A stretch of 64,000 nt of DNA from Sphingomonas sp. G-3-2-10 (GTDB lineage: Bacteria; Pseudomonadota; Alphaproteobacteria; Sphingomonadales; Sphingomonadaceae). Every line of letters starts with the position of its first letter. Positions within the stretch are counted from its first letter, which is position 1. Below the pieces are notes generated by a model. It did no database searches. It had not been told where the DNA came from and saw nothing but the letters and a program-made list of their open reading frames with translations. This document shows positions 56,176 to 63,438 of the stretch, one piece after another. The DNA lies in assembly GCF_012927115.1 (NCBI RefSeq), contig NZ_JABBFY010000001.1, positions 1,054,001 through 1,118,000 of the forward strand. Direction: 5' to 3'. Made by a program: the position numbers and the translations under genes.

Positions 56176-57345
56176 ATGAAGAAGCTCTTCGCCGCCGCGT
56201 CCCTCGTCGCCCTTTCGATCGCGATGCCGCTTCAGGCGGCAGGACCGGTGTTCGATACGCCGGCGCCGATCGCCTTCATGGTCGATCTGTCCTCGGGCGC
56301 GACTTTGTTCGCCAAGGAAGCCGATCGGCGCATCCCGCCCGCTTCGATGGCGAAGATGATGACCGTCTATGTCGCGTTCGACCTGATCAAGCAGGGCAAG
56401 CTGAAGCTCGACACGAAGTTCACCGTCCAGCCCGAAACGTGGCGCAAGTGGCACGGACCGCAGGCGGGCTCGACCATGTTCCTCGAAACCGGCGAGCAGA
56501 TCAGCGTGCAGGAGCTGCTCTACGGCATCGTCACACTGTCCGGTAACGACGCCTGCGTCGTGCTGGCCGAGGGCATCTCGGGCACCGAGGAAGCCTTCAC
56601 CGCGCTGATGAACCAGCAGGCGAAGAAGCTCGGCCTCGCCAATAGCAATTTCGGCACTTCGAACGGCTGGCCCGACGAAGGCCGCACCTTCGTCACCGCG
56701 CGCGATCTCGCCAAGCTGGCGCAGGCGACGATCGAGGAGCATCCCGCGCTCTACAAGCAGTTCTACAGCCAGCATAACTACACCCGCACGCTCAGCGACG
56801 GGAAGGTGATCAAGCAGGACAATCGCGACCCGCTGCTCGGCCGCGTCGCGGGCGCCGACGGTCTCAAGACCGGCCACACCGACGAAGCCGGCTATGGCTT
56901 CACCGGCTCCGCCGACCAGAATGGCCGCCGCCTCGTCATGGTTCTCGCCGGGCTCAGCTCGTACAACGGCCGCGCCGATGAATCGGTCAAGTTCATGAAC
57001 TGGGGCTTCCGCGCCTGGACCCCGCACAAGGTCGTGTCGAAGGGCAAGCATGTTGGCGAAGCGGACGTGCAGGGCGGCGGTTCGGGCAGCGTCGGCCTCG
57101 TCGCGCCGCGCGATCTCGCCATTGCGGTACCCGCCGGCACCACGCCGACGATGCAGGGCAAGATCGTCTATACCGGCCCGATCAAGGCCCCGATCAAGGC
57201 AGGCGACCATATCGCCGACCTCGTCATCACCACCCCCGACGGCAATGGCGCGCAGACCCTGCCGCTGGTCGCCGAAGCCGATGTCGGCGAAGCGGGCTTC
57301 TTCCGCCGCGCCTGGCTCGGCTTCTGGGGCATTTTCGGCCTCTGA
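56176..57345 (+). CDS. dacC: D-alanyl-D-alanine carboxypeptidase (PBP5/6 type)
   Basis: 389 residues with signal peptide (LFAAASLVALSIAMPLQAAG). Motifs S57-M-A-K60, SGN in TLSGNDAC and KTG in GLKTGHTDEAG are intact. A C-terminal beta domain and amphipathic end (FFRRAWLGFWGIFGL) would hold it to the inner membrane surface. It trims pentapeptide stems. It lies in the mltB-rlpA-dacC-holB run; holB follows after 7 bases, leaving no room for tmk, which usually separates them. Confidence 0.95.
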   Translation: MKKLFAAASLVALSIAMPLQAAGPVFDTPAPIAFMVDLSSGATLFAKEADRRIPPASMAKMMTVYVAFDLIKQGKLKLDTKFTVQPETWRKWHGPQAGSTMFLETGEQISVQELLYGIVTLSGNDACVVLAEGISGTEEAFTALMNQQAKKLGLANSNFGTSNGWPDEGRTFVTARDLAKLAQATIEEHPALYKQFYSQHNYTRTLSDGKVIKQDNRDPLLGRVAGADGLKTGHTDEAGYGFTGSADQNGRRLVMVLAGLSSYNGRADESVKFMNWGFRAWTPHKVVSKGKHVGEADVQGGGSGSVGLVAPRDLAIAVPAGTTPTMQGKIVYTGPIKAPIKAGDHIADLVITTPDGNGAQTLPLVAEADVGEAGFFRRAWLGFWGIFGL

Positions 57346-57352
57346 TAGGGGC

Positions 57353-58345
57353 ATGACCGACCTGATCGGCAACGAAACGGCCCAGTCCCAGCTCGCCGCC
57401 GCGATGGCGTCGGGATCGCTCCATCACGCCTGGCTGCTCGCCGGGCCGGAGGGCGTGGGCAAGGCCAGGTTCGCGCGCAAGGCGGCCCGGCGGATGCTCG
57501 CGGAAGCCGCCGAGCCCGCCGAATCCCAGCGCCTCCAGCCTGGCTGGGACGTCCCGCTCACCAGCCAGACTTCGCACCTGTTCGAAGCGCATTCGCATCC
57601 CGATTATCGTGAGCTGATCCGCCTGCCCAAGGATGCGGACAAGCCCGAGGCGGGCCTTGCCCGCTCGATCCCGATCGCGCAGGTCCGCAGCCTGATCGCC
57701 AGCTTCGCGACCAAGCCTTCGCTGTCCGAGCGCCGCGTCGTGCTGATCGACTCGATCGACGAAGTCGAACGCCCCGGCGCCGCCAACGCGCTGCTCAAGG
57801 TGCTGGAGGAGCCCCCCCAAGGGACGATCTTCCTCCTCGTCAGCCACGCGCCCGGCCGCCTGCTCCCCACGATCCGCTCGCGCTGCCGCCTGCTGCGGTT
57901 CGAGCCGCTCGCGTCGCACGATGTCGCCACCGTGCTGCGCCGCGAGTTGCCCGAAGCCAGCGCCAGCGAGATCGACGCGCTGGTGCGGGCAGGGGAGGGT
58001 TCGCCCGGCCGCGCGCTCGGCTTTGCCGGGCTCGATATCGCAGCACTCGAAGCCGATATGGCCAGCATCGCAGAGACCGGCGACCCGTCGAACGCCATTC
58101 GCACCCGCCTGGCGCGGCTGCTCGGCGTCAAGGCGGCGCAACCGCGCTACGAAGCGTTCATCGAGCGCGCGCCCAGCTTCATCGCCGAACAGGCCCGCAC
58201 GATGAATGGCGAACCGCTTCGCGCCGCGCTCGACGCCTATGCCGGCGCCCGCGATCTCGCGGGGGCCGCACTCGGCCTGTCGCTCGATGCCACCGCCACT
58301 GTGTTCGAAATGGGCGGCCTGATCGCAAAGCTCAGCACGCGCTAG
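57353..58345 (+). CDS. holB: DNA polymerase III delta' subunit
   Basis: 330 residues. AAA+ clamp-loader subunit: degenerate P-loop GPEGVGKARFARKA (lysine kept, next Ser/Thr lost as in delta'), sensor-like RVVLIDSIDEVERPGANALLKVLEEPP core and the SRC-type motif IRSRCRLLRF. The zinc cysteines of E. coli delta' are missing in the region 45-75, a loss frequent in alphaproteobacteria. Start ATG at 57353 is 7 bases after the dacC stop. Confidence 0.93.
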   Translation: MTDLIGNETAQSQLAAAMASGSLHHAWLLAGPEGVGKARFARKAARRMLAEAAEPAESQRLQPGWDVPLTSQTSHLFEAHSHPDYRELIRLPKDADKPEAGLARSIPIAQVRSLIASFATKPSLSERRVVLIDSIDEVERPGAANALLKVLEEPPQGTIFLLVSHAPGRLLPTIRSRCRLLRFEPLASHDVATVLRRELPEASASEIDALVRAGEGSPGRALGFAGLDIAALEADMASIAETGDPSNAIRTRLARLLGVKAAQPRYEAFIERAPSFIAEQARTMNGEPLRAALDAYAGARDLAGAALGLSLDATATVFEMGGLIAKLSTR

Positions 58346-58424
58346 GCGCAATCCGTTCATCTTGCATATCGACAAAGCTCGTTACGCCCCTCAAACGGAA
58401 CGTCTCACAAGGAGTTGAAACGAT

Positions 58425-58754
58425 ATGCGTCTTGTTCTCGCCAGCGTTGCCGCCACGCTCATGTTCGCTACCGCCGCTCAGGCGCAGGACGCGCCCGCGC
58501 CGGTCGTCGGCGGTTTCAGCGCAACCGAAGCGACGCCGGAAGTGACCAAGGCAGCGGAATTCGCGCTCGGCGAGCTCAAGATCCCGGCTGACCAGCTCGA
58601 TCGCGTAGAGGATGTCGAAAAGCAGGTCGTTGCCGGCATGAACTATCGCTTCACCCTCGTCCTAAAGGACGGTCACAAGTGGAAGGTCCAGGTCTGGGCC
58701 AAGCTCGACCGCAGCTATGAACTGACCCACAGCGAGGAAGTCCACGCACACTGA
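58425..58754 (+). CDS. Periplasmic cystatin-like protein
   Basis: 109 residues with a signal peptide (VLASVAATLMFATAAQA). The mature protein shows the cystatin pattern: N-terminal G29-G30 before the helix (ATPEVTKAAEFALGEL), and the loop Q67-V-V-A-G71 matching QxVxG. The second inhibitory loop (PW) is not clear. Cystatins block papain-type cysteine proteases; a bacterial periplasmic target is unknown. It is monocistronic with ribosome site AAGGAG and ends at a terminator. Confidence 0.7.
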   Translation: MRLVLASVAATLMFATAAQAQDAPAPVVGGFSATEATPEVTKAAEFALGELKIPADQLDRVEDVEKQVVAGMNYRFTLVLKDGHKWKVQVWAKLDRSYELTHSEEVHAH

Positions 58755-58762
58755 TCGCCTCC

Positions 58763-58790
58763 GGCCCTCTCCCTCGGGGGGAGGGCCTTT
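58763..58790 (+). terminator. Intrinsic terminator after the cystatin-like gene
   Basis: GGCCCTC (58763-58769) pairs with GAGGGCC (58781-58787), extended inward by TCCC/GGGG, followed by TTT. Confidence 0.7.
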
Positions 58791-58843
58791 AACCATGAAT
58801 TCAGTCCCGCCGGTCTAGACCCTCTCCGAACAGGGGAACCGTC

Positions 58844-59167
58844 ATGACCATCGGCATTTCCGGCGCCGGCGCCGGCCATAGTCCGCTCCGCACCGGCCCT
58901 TCGGCCAAGGCGAACGCCGCCGCCGCGTTCGAGCAGATCCTCGAATCGTTCAAAAAGGCCGCCGCCCAGACCCCGGAAGAGCGGGTCCGCGAAGCCGTGC
59001 TCAAAAAGCACGACATCAGCGAAGCCGATTACAGCCGTCTGCCGCCGGAAAAGCGCGAAGCGATCGACCGCGAAGTCGCCGCGGCGGTGAAGCAGCTGCA
59101 CGAGCGCAAGACCGGCGTTCCCGCGGGCGAGACCCCTTATGCGCTGGTGAGCAAACTGTTGGGCTGA
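58844..59167 (+). CDS. Small soluble helical protein, unknown
   Basis: 107 residues, no signal or membrane span. Gly/Ala-rich start (ISGAGAGHSP), then two helices with a charged middle (EERVREAVLKKHDISEADYSRLPPEKREAIDREVAAAVKQLHERK). The ISEADYSRLPPEKREAID phrase is conserved-looking but no family is assigned. It has its own start 53 bases after a terminator and ends 40 bases before metG. Confidence 0.6.
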   Translation: MTIGISGAGAGHSPLRTGPSAKANAAAAFEQILESFKKAAAQTPEERVREAVLKKHDISEADYSRLPPEKREAIDREVAAAVKQLHERKTGVPAGETPYALVSKLLG

Positions 59168-59180
59168 GGGCCTTCACCAC

Positions 59181-59205
59181 GGGGGCGCATTCGCCTAAAG
59201 CCCCC
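59181..59205 (+). promoter_or_regulatory. Hairpin immediately before the metG start
   Basis: GGGGGC (59181-59186) and GCCCCC (59200-59205) form a perfect 6-bp stem ending two bases before the metG ATG. No ribosome site is visible in that interval, so structure at the start may matter for translation. Function is inferred only. Confidence 0.3.
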
Positions 59206-59207
59206 TC

Positions 59208-60716
59208 ATGTCCCGGCCCTATTACATCACCACCGCCATTCACTACCCGAATGGTCGCCCCCATATCGGTCACGCGTACGAGATGATCGCGGCCGACGCG
59301 ATCGCGCGGTTCCAGCGTCAGCAGGGGCGCGACGTGCGCTTCCAGACCGGCACCGACGAGCATGGCCTGAAAATGGTCAAGACCGCGCGCGATCGCGGCG
59401 TCGAAGTCCGCGCGCTTGCCGACGAAATGTCCGGCTATTTCCATGAGATGGCGGATAAACTCGATATTTCGTGCGATCGTTTCATCCGCACCGTCGAGCC
59501 CGAGCATTATGCCGCCAGCCAGGCGATCTGGAAGGCGATGGAGGCCAATGACGACCTCTATCTCGATCGCTACGAAGGCTGGTATTCGGTCCGCGACGAA
59601 GCGTTCTACGAGGAAAAGGAACTGGTCGAAGGCGAGAGCGGCGAAAAGCTGTCGCCCCAGGGCACGCCGGTCGAATGGACCGCCGAGGAGACCTGGTTCT
59701 TCCGCCTGTCCAAATATCAGCAGCCTTTGCTCGATCTGTTCGAAAGCCAGCCCGACTTCATCCGCCCGGAATCGCGCCGCAACGAGATCCTGCGCTTCGT
59801 CGAAGGCGGCCTCACCGATCTGTCGGTCAGCCGTACCAGCTTCGATTGGGGCGTGCCGGTGCCCGGATCGCCCGGTCACGTCATGTATGTCTGGGTCGAT
59901 GCGCTGACCAACTACATCACCGGCGTCGGTTACCCTGACGATCAGGCGATGTTCGACAAATATTGGCCGGCGGACCTGCATCTGATCGGCAAGGACATCG
60001 TCCGCTTCCACACGGTCTATTGGCCCGCCTTCCTGATGTCGGCGAAACTGCCGCTGCCGAAGCAGGTGTTCGGCCACGGCTTCCTGCTCAATCGCGGGGA
60101 AAAGATGTCGAAGTCGGTCGGCAATGTCGTCGATCCGATGCGGCTGGCCGAACTCTATGGCGTCGATGCGCTGCGCTATTTCCTGCTGCGCGACGTCAGC
60201 TTCGGCAATGACGGCACGTTCAGCGACGAAGCCATCGTCACGCGCGCCAATGCCGATCTGTCGAACAGCTTCGGCAATCTGGCGCAACGCGTCTGCGCCT
60301 TCATCGCCAAGAATCTCGACGGCAAGGTCGAGCCGGGCAGGGGCGAACCTGCCGACGCGGAACTTCTCTCCGAAGTTGACGCTGCCTGCACGGGCTTCGC
60401 CAAGGCGTTCGAGGATCTCGCGCTCAGCCAGGGCATCGAGAGCTGGATGGCGGGCGTCTTCGCCTGCAACGCCTTTATCGACACCCAGGCCCCGTGGGCG
60501 CTGCGCAAGACCGATCTGGAGCGGATGCATGCCGTGCTCGGCACGTTGCTGAAGGCAATTCATCGTCTCGCGGTGACGATTCAGCCGGTCGTGCCAACTT
60601 CGGCGGAACGATTGATCGCCCAACTCGGCTATGACGAGGCCAGCGGCACCTTCAACATCACCGCCCCGACCCCTATCTTCCCGCGACTGGAGCTTCAGCA
60701 GAGCGAGGAAGCGTGA
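59208..60716 (+). CDS. metG: Methionyl-tRNA synthetase
   Basis: 502 residues, class I synthetase. HIGH motif in YPNGRPHIGHAYE (10-22) and KMSKS in GEKMSKSVGNVVD. The short form without the C-terminal tRNA-binding/dimer domain is usual for alphaproteobacteria. No zinc knuckle cysteines are visible between the two motifs. Its stop overlaps the GTG start of tatD. Confidence 0.97.
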   Translation: MSRPYYITTAIHYPNGRPHIGHAYEMIAADAIARFQRQQGRDVRFQTGTDEHGLKMVKTARDRGVEVRALADEMSGYFHEMADKLDISCDRFIRTVEPEHYAASQAIWKAMEANDDLYLDRYEGWYSVRDEAFYEEKELVEGESGEKLSPQGTPVEWTAEETWFFRLSKYQQPLLDLFESQPDFIRPESRRNEILRFVEGGLTDLSVSRTSFDWGVPVPGSPGHVMYVWVDALTNYITGVGYPDDQAMFDKYWPADLHLIGKDIVRFHTVYWPAFLMSAKLPLPKQVFGHGFLLNRGEKMSKSVGNVVDPMRLAELYGVDALRYFLLRDVSFGNDGTFSDEAIVTRANADLSNSFGNLAQRVCAFIAKNLDGKVEPGRGEPADAELLSEVDAACTGFAKAFEDLALSQGIESWMAGVFACNAFIDTQAPWALRKTDLERMHAVLGTLLKAIHRLAVTIQPVVPTSAERLIAQLGYDEASGTFNITAPTPIFPRLELQQSEEA

Positions 60717-61492
60717 GACTAGCCGACAGCCACTGCCATCTGAACTACAAAGGGCTTGTCGAAGAACAGGCGCAAGTCATTGCGCGTGCTCGGGAAACTG
60801 GCGTCGAAGCGATGCTCAACATCGCCACGCGCGAATCCGAATGGGACGATGTCCTCGCCGCGGCCGAGCGCGAGCCGGATGTGTGGGCCACGGTAGGCAT
60901 CCATCCGCACGAGGCGGATGAACACCCCGATGTTGACACTGCGAAACTGGTCGCTCGCGCCCAACATCCCCGCATCGTCGGCATCGGCGAAACCGGCCTC
61001 GATTATTATTACGATCATAGCGACCGCGACCGTCAGCGGCACAGCTTCCGCTCGCACATCGCCGCCAGCCGCGAAACCCAGCTGCCGATCGTCATCCATA
61101 CCCGCGATGCCGAAGAAGACACGGCGCAGATGCTCCGCGTGGAGATGGGGAAGGGGGCCTTTCCCGGCGTCATCCATTGTTTCACCGCCAGCGGCGCCTT
61201 CGCCGACATCGCGCTGGAACTCGGCCTCTACATCTCGATTTCCGGCATCGTGACCTTCAAGAACGCCAAGGAGCTTCAGGAAACCGCCGCGCGCCTGCCG
61301 CTCGACCGGCTCCTGATCGAAACCGACGCCCCCTTCCTCGCCCCGGTCCCCCATCGCGGCAAGACCGGCGAACCCGCCTTCGTCGCCGACACCTGCCGCT
61401 TCCTCGCGAAGCTGCGCGGCGAGGACGAGGACGCGCTGGCCGATGCGACGCGGCTCAACTTCCACCGCCTTTTCGCCAAAACCGCGGCGTGA
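60713..61492 (+). CDS. tatD: TatD-family metal-dependent DNase/hydrolase
   Basis: 259 residues. TIM-barrel hydrolase with metal ligands in DSHCHLN, E in GIGETGLDYYY, H in IHTRDAEEDT and D in ETDAPFLAPVPHRGK. Enzymes of this group degrade DNA ends or D-aminoacyl substrates. GTG start overlaps the metG stop. The order metG-tatD-MBL hydrolase is standard in alphaproteobacteria. Confidence 0.95.
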   Translation: MRLADSHCHLNYKGLVEEQAQVIARARETGVEAMLNIATRESEWDDVLAAAEREPDVWATVGIHPHEADEHPDVDTAKLVARAQHPRIVGIGETGLDYYYDHSDRDRQRHSFRSHIAASRETQLPIVIHTRDAEEDTAQMLRVEMGKGAFPGVIHCFTASGAFADIALELGLYISISGIVTFKNAKELQETAARLPLDRLLIETDAPFLAPVPHRGKTGEPAFVADTCRFLAKLRGEDEDALADATRLNFHRLFAKTAA

Positions 61493-61506
61493 CGCGTTTC
61501 TCCCTT

Positions 61507-61588
61507 CGTCATCCCAGCGAACGCCGGGATCCAGAATCGGAGGCCGTGTCGCCTGAGACTCTGGATCCCGGCGTTCGCGGGGATGACG
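61507..61588. repeat. Large near-perfect inverted repeat (family D)
   Basis: Arms 61507-61535 and 61560-61588, 29 bases each, pair at 28 positions (CGTCATCCCAGCGAACGCC... with ...GGCGTTCGCGGGGATGACG) around a 24-base loop. It is another abundant sphingomonad intergenic palindrome and lies between tatD and the MBL gene on one transcript. Confidence 0.8.
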
Positions 61589-61604
61589 ACTTCAGGGCAG
61601 GGGC

Positions 61605-62372
61605 GTGAAAGTCCGCATCCTGGGCTCAGGCACGTCGTCAGGCGTCCCGAGGATCGGCAACGACTGGGGTGATTGCGATCCCAGCGACCCGCGCAACCGC
61701 CGCACCCGCGCCTCGGTTCTCATATCCACCGCCACGACGAAGATCCTCGTCGATACGAGCCCCGACATGCGCGAACAGCTCCTCGCCGCGAACGTCAGCG
61801 ATCTCGACGCAGTGATCTGGACCCATGATCACGCCGATCATTGTCACGGCATCGACGATCTGCGCCAGCTGATGCACCTGCGCGGCGGCGATCCCGTCCG
61901 CGGTCTCGCGCGGCCCTTCACGCTCGAACAGCTCCAGAGCCGCTTCGCCTATGCCTTTTACGGCCGCGCCGGCTATCGGCCGACGATCGAAGGCGATCTG
62001 CTCCACGATTGCTGCCGCATCGGCGACATCGCGATCAGCGTCGCGGATCAGCCGCACGGGGGCATTACCTCCGCCGGACTCCGCTTTGAAAGTGATGGGA
62101 AATCAATCGGATATTCCACTGACTTCAATGAAATGACGAACGAGATGCGCGATAATTTCCGCGATCTCGATCTGTGGGTAGTCGACGCCCTGCGCCATGC
62201 GCCGCACCCGACGCACCCGCATCTGGGCGCCACGCTCGAATGGATCGCCGAACTGAAACCGCGTCGCGCGGTGCTGGTGCATATGGACCAGTCGATGGAC
62301 TTCGCTACCTTGTCCGCCGAATTGCCGCCCGGCGTCGAGCCGGGGCATGACGGACTGGAGATCGCGGCATGA
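61605..62372 (+). CDS. Metallo-beta-lactamase-fold hydrolase (PhnP-like)
   Basis: 255 residues. The zinc motif HDHADHCHG and a GSGTSSGVPRIG start place it in the MBL-fold phosphodiesterase group with PhnP (phosphoribosyl 1,2-cyclic phosphate). It has no phosphonate genes around it, so the role in this housekeeping position is probably another cyclic phosphate or RNA-related substrate. GTG start. It follows tatD after 112 bases containing a large inverted repeat, and its stop overlaps the next ATG. Confidence 0.88.
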   Translation: MKVRILGSGTSSGVPRIGNDWGDCDPSDPRNRRTRASVLISTATTKILVDTSPDMREQLLAANVSDLDAVIWTHDHADHCHGIDDLRQLMHLRGGDPVRGLARPFTLEQLQSRFAYAFYGRAGYRPTIEGDLLHDCCRIGDIAISVADQPHGGITSAGLRFESDGKSIGYSTDFNEMTNEMRDNFRDLDLWVVDALRHAPHPTHPHLGATLEWIAELKPRRAVLVHMDQSMDFATLSAELPPGVEPGHDGLEIAA

Positions 62373-62641
62373 GCGAATATGAAGGCGCGCGGGTCATCTA
62401 TCTGCTGGCGGCGCTTGTGCTGGTTGCCAGCGGGCTGTGGGGAACGCGGCTGTCGCTGGGCAAGTCGTTGCGGCTGCTGCTGCTCTGGGCCGGCATCTTC
62501 CTGATCGCCTTCGTGATCGTCGACAATCGCCACGCCATCGGCCGCGCGATCGGGATCGTGCCCGACGATGCGCCGCTGGAAGTGCAGCCGACCGACAATA
62601 GCCGGATCGCCGGGATTTCCGGCGCGCAGGGAAGGGCCTGA
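62369..62641 (+). CDS. Small two-span membrane protein paralogous to the next gene's N-terminus
   Basis: 90 residues: two membrane helices (about 9-26 and 33-52) and a short polar tail. The segment around W40-A-G-I-F-L-I-A-F resembles W38-A-A-I-G-L-V-A-F of the following protease, at the same position within the protein. It therefore looks like the membrane anchor without the catalytic domain. ATG overlaps the stop of the MBL gene (ATGA). Confidence 0.7.
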   Translation: MSEYEGARVIYLLAALVLVASGLWGTRLSLGKSLRLLLLWAGIFLIAFVIVDNRHAIGRAIGIVPDDAPLEVQPTDNSRIAGISGAQGRA

Positions 62642-62648
62642 TCCGCGC

Positions 62649-62663
62649 GTTCGGCATTTGTTC
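62649..62663. promoter_or_regulatory. GTTC-N7-GTTC motif upstream of the retropepsin gene
   Basis: GTTCGGCATTTGTTC matches the alphaproteobacterial LexA box pattern and lies 26 bases before the start codon at 62689. No matching -35/-10 arrangement is clear, and about two such motifs are expected by chance in 64 kb, so this is weak. Confidence 0.25.
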
Positions 62664-62688
62664 ATGAGGGGCAGGGCATGGATATCTC

Positions 62689-63357
62689 ATGAATAATCAA
62701 CTGCTTGCCTTGATCGTCGCTGCCGTCGCGCTGCTGATCGCCGCGCGGCTGCTCGCGGGTGGCTTCACGGTGCGCGGCCTGATCCAGAGCCTGGTCAGCT
62801 GGGCCGCGATCGGCCTGGTCGCGTTCATCGTGTTCACGCATCAGCAGGAACTCGGATCGCTGCTGGCACGCGTGTCGGAACGGCTCGGCTATGATCAGAA
62901 GGTCGAAGGCGACACCGTGCGCATTCCGATGAGCCGCGACGGCCATTTCTGGGCGCGCGTGACGATCAACGGGGTCGAGCGCCGGATGCTGGTCGATAGC
63001 GGCGCGACGATCACCGCCTTGTCCGAAAGCACCGCGCGCGAAGCCGGCATCGACATCGGCCGTGGCTTGCCCGTGGTCATCGAGACCGCCAACGGATCGG
63101 TTTCGGCGCGCAGCACACGCGCCAGGCTGGTCGAGGTCGGGCCGCTGCGGACCGGCGATCTCGAAGTCGTCGTCGCGCGGAGCTTTGGCGAGTTCGACGT
63201 GCTGGGGATGAACTTCCTGTCGCGCCTGGATTCCTGGCGCGTCGAGGGCAAGATGCTGGTGCTCGAGCCGGCACGCGGCGGCAATGACAACATCCGCGGA
63301 AGCAACAGCGCGGAAAAGGCCGATATGCCGGGCAAGAGGGACCAGCGCGAACCGTGA
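62689..63357 (+). CDS. Membrane-anchored retropepsin-like aspartic protease (TIGR02281 type)
   Basis: 222 residues. Two N-terminal membrane helices (about 4-24 and 29-50), then a clan AA single-domain protease with D103-S-G-A-T in MLVDSGATIT and a conserved FGEFDVLGMNFLSRL flap-to-end region. Like other retropepsins it must dimerise to be active. The catalytic domain is predicted extracytoplasmic or cytoplasmic depending on orientation; substrate unknown. It follows a paralogous membrane gene after 47 bases. Confidence 0.85.
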   Translation: MNNQLLALIVAAVALLIAARLLAGGFTVRGLIQSLVSWAAIGLVAFIVFTHQQELGSLLARVSERLGYDQKVEGDTVRIPMSRDGHFWARVTINGVERRMLVDSGATITALSESTAREAGIDIGRGLPVVIETANGSVSARSTRARLVEVGPLRTGDLEVVVARSFGEFDVLGMNFLSRLDSWRVEGKMLVLEPARGGNDNIRGSNSAEKADMPGKRDQREP

Positions 63358-63438
63358 GGCCTCTCCCGGAACACCATTTTAATTTAACATAATGTATATT
63401 ATCGTTCCAACGGATCAACTCCGGAAAGCCCCCTCCGC

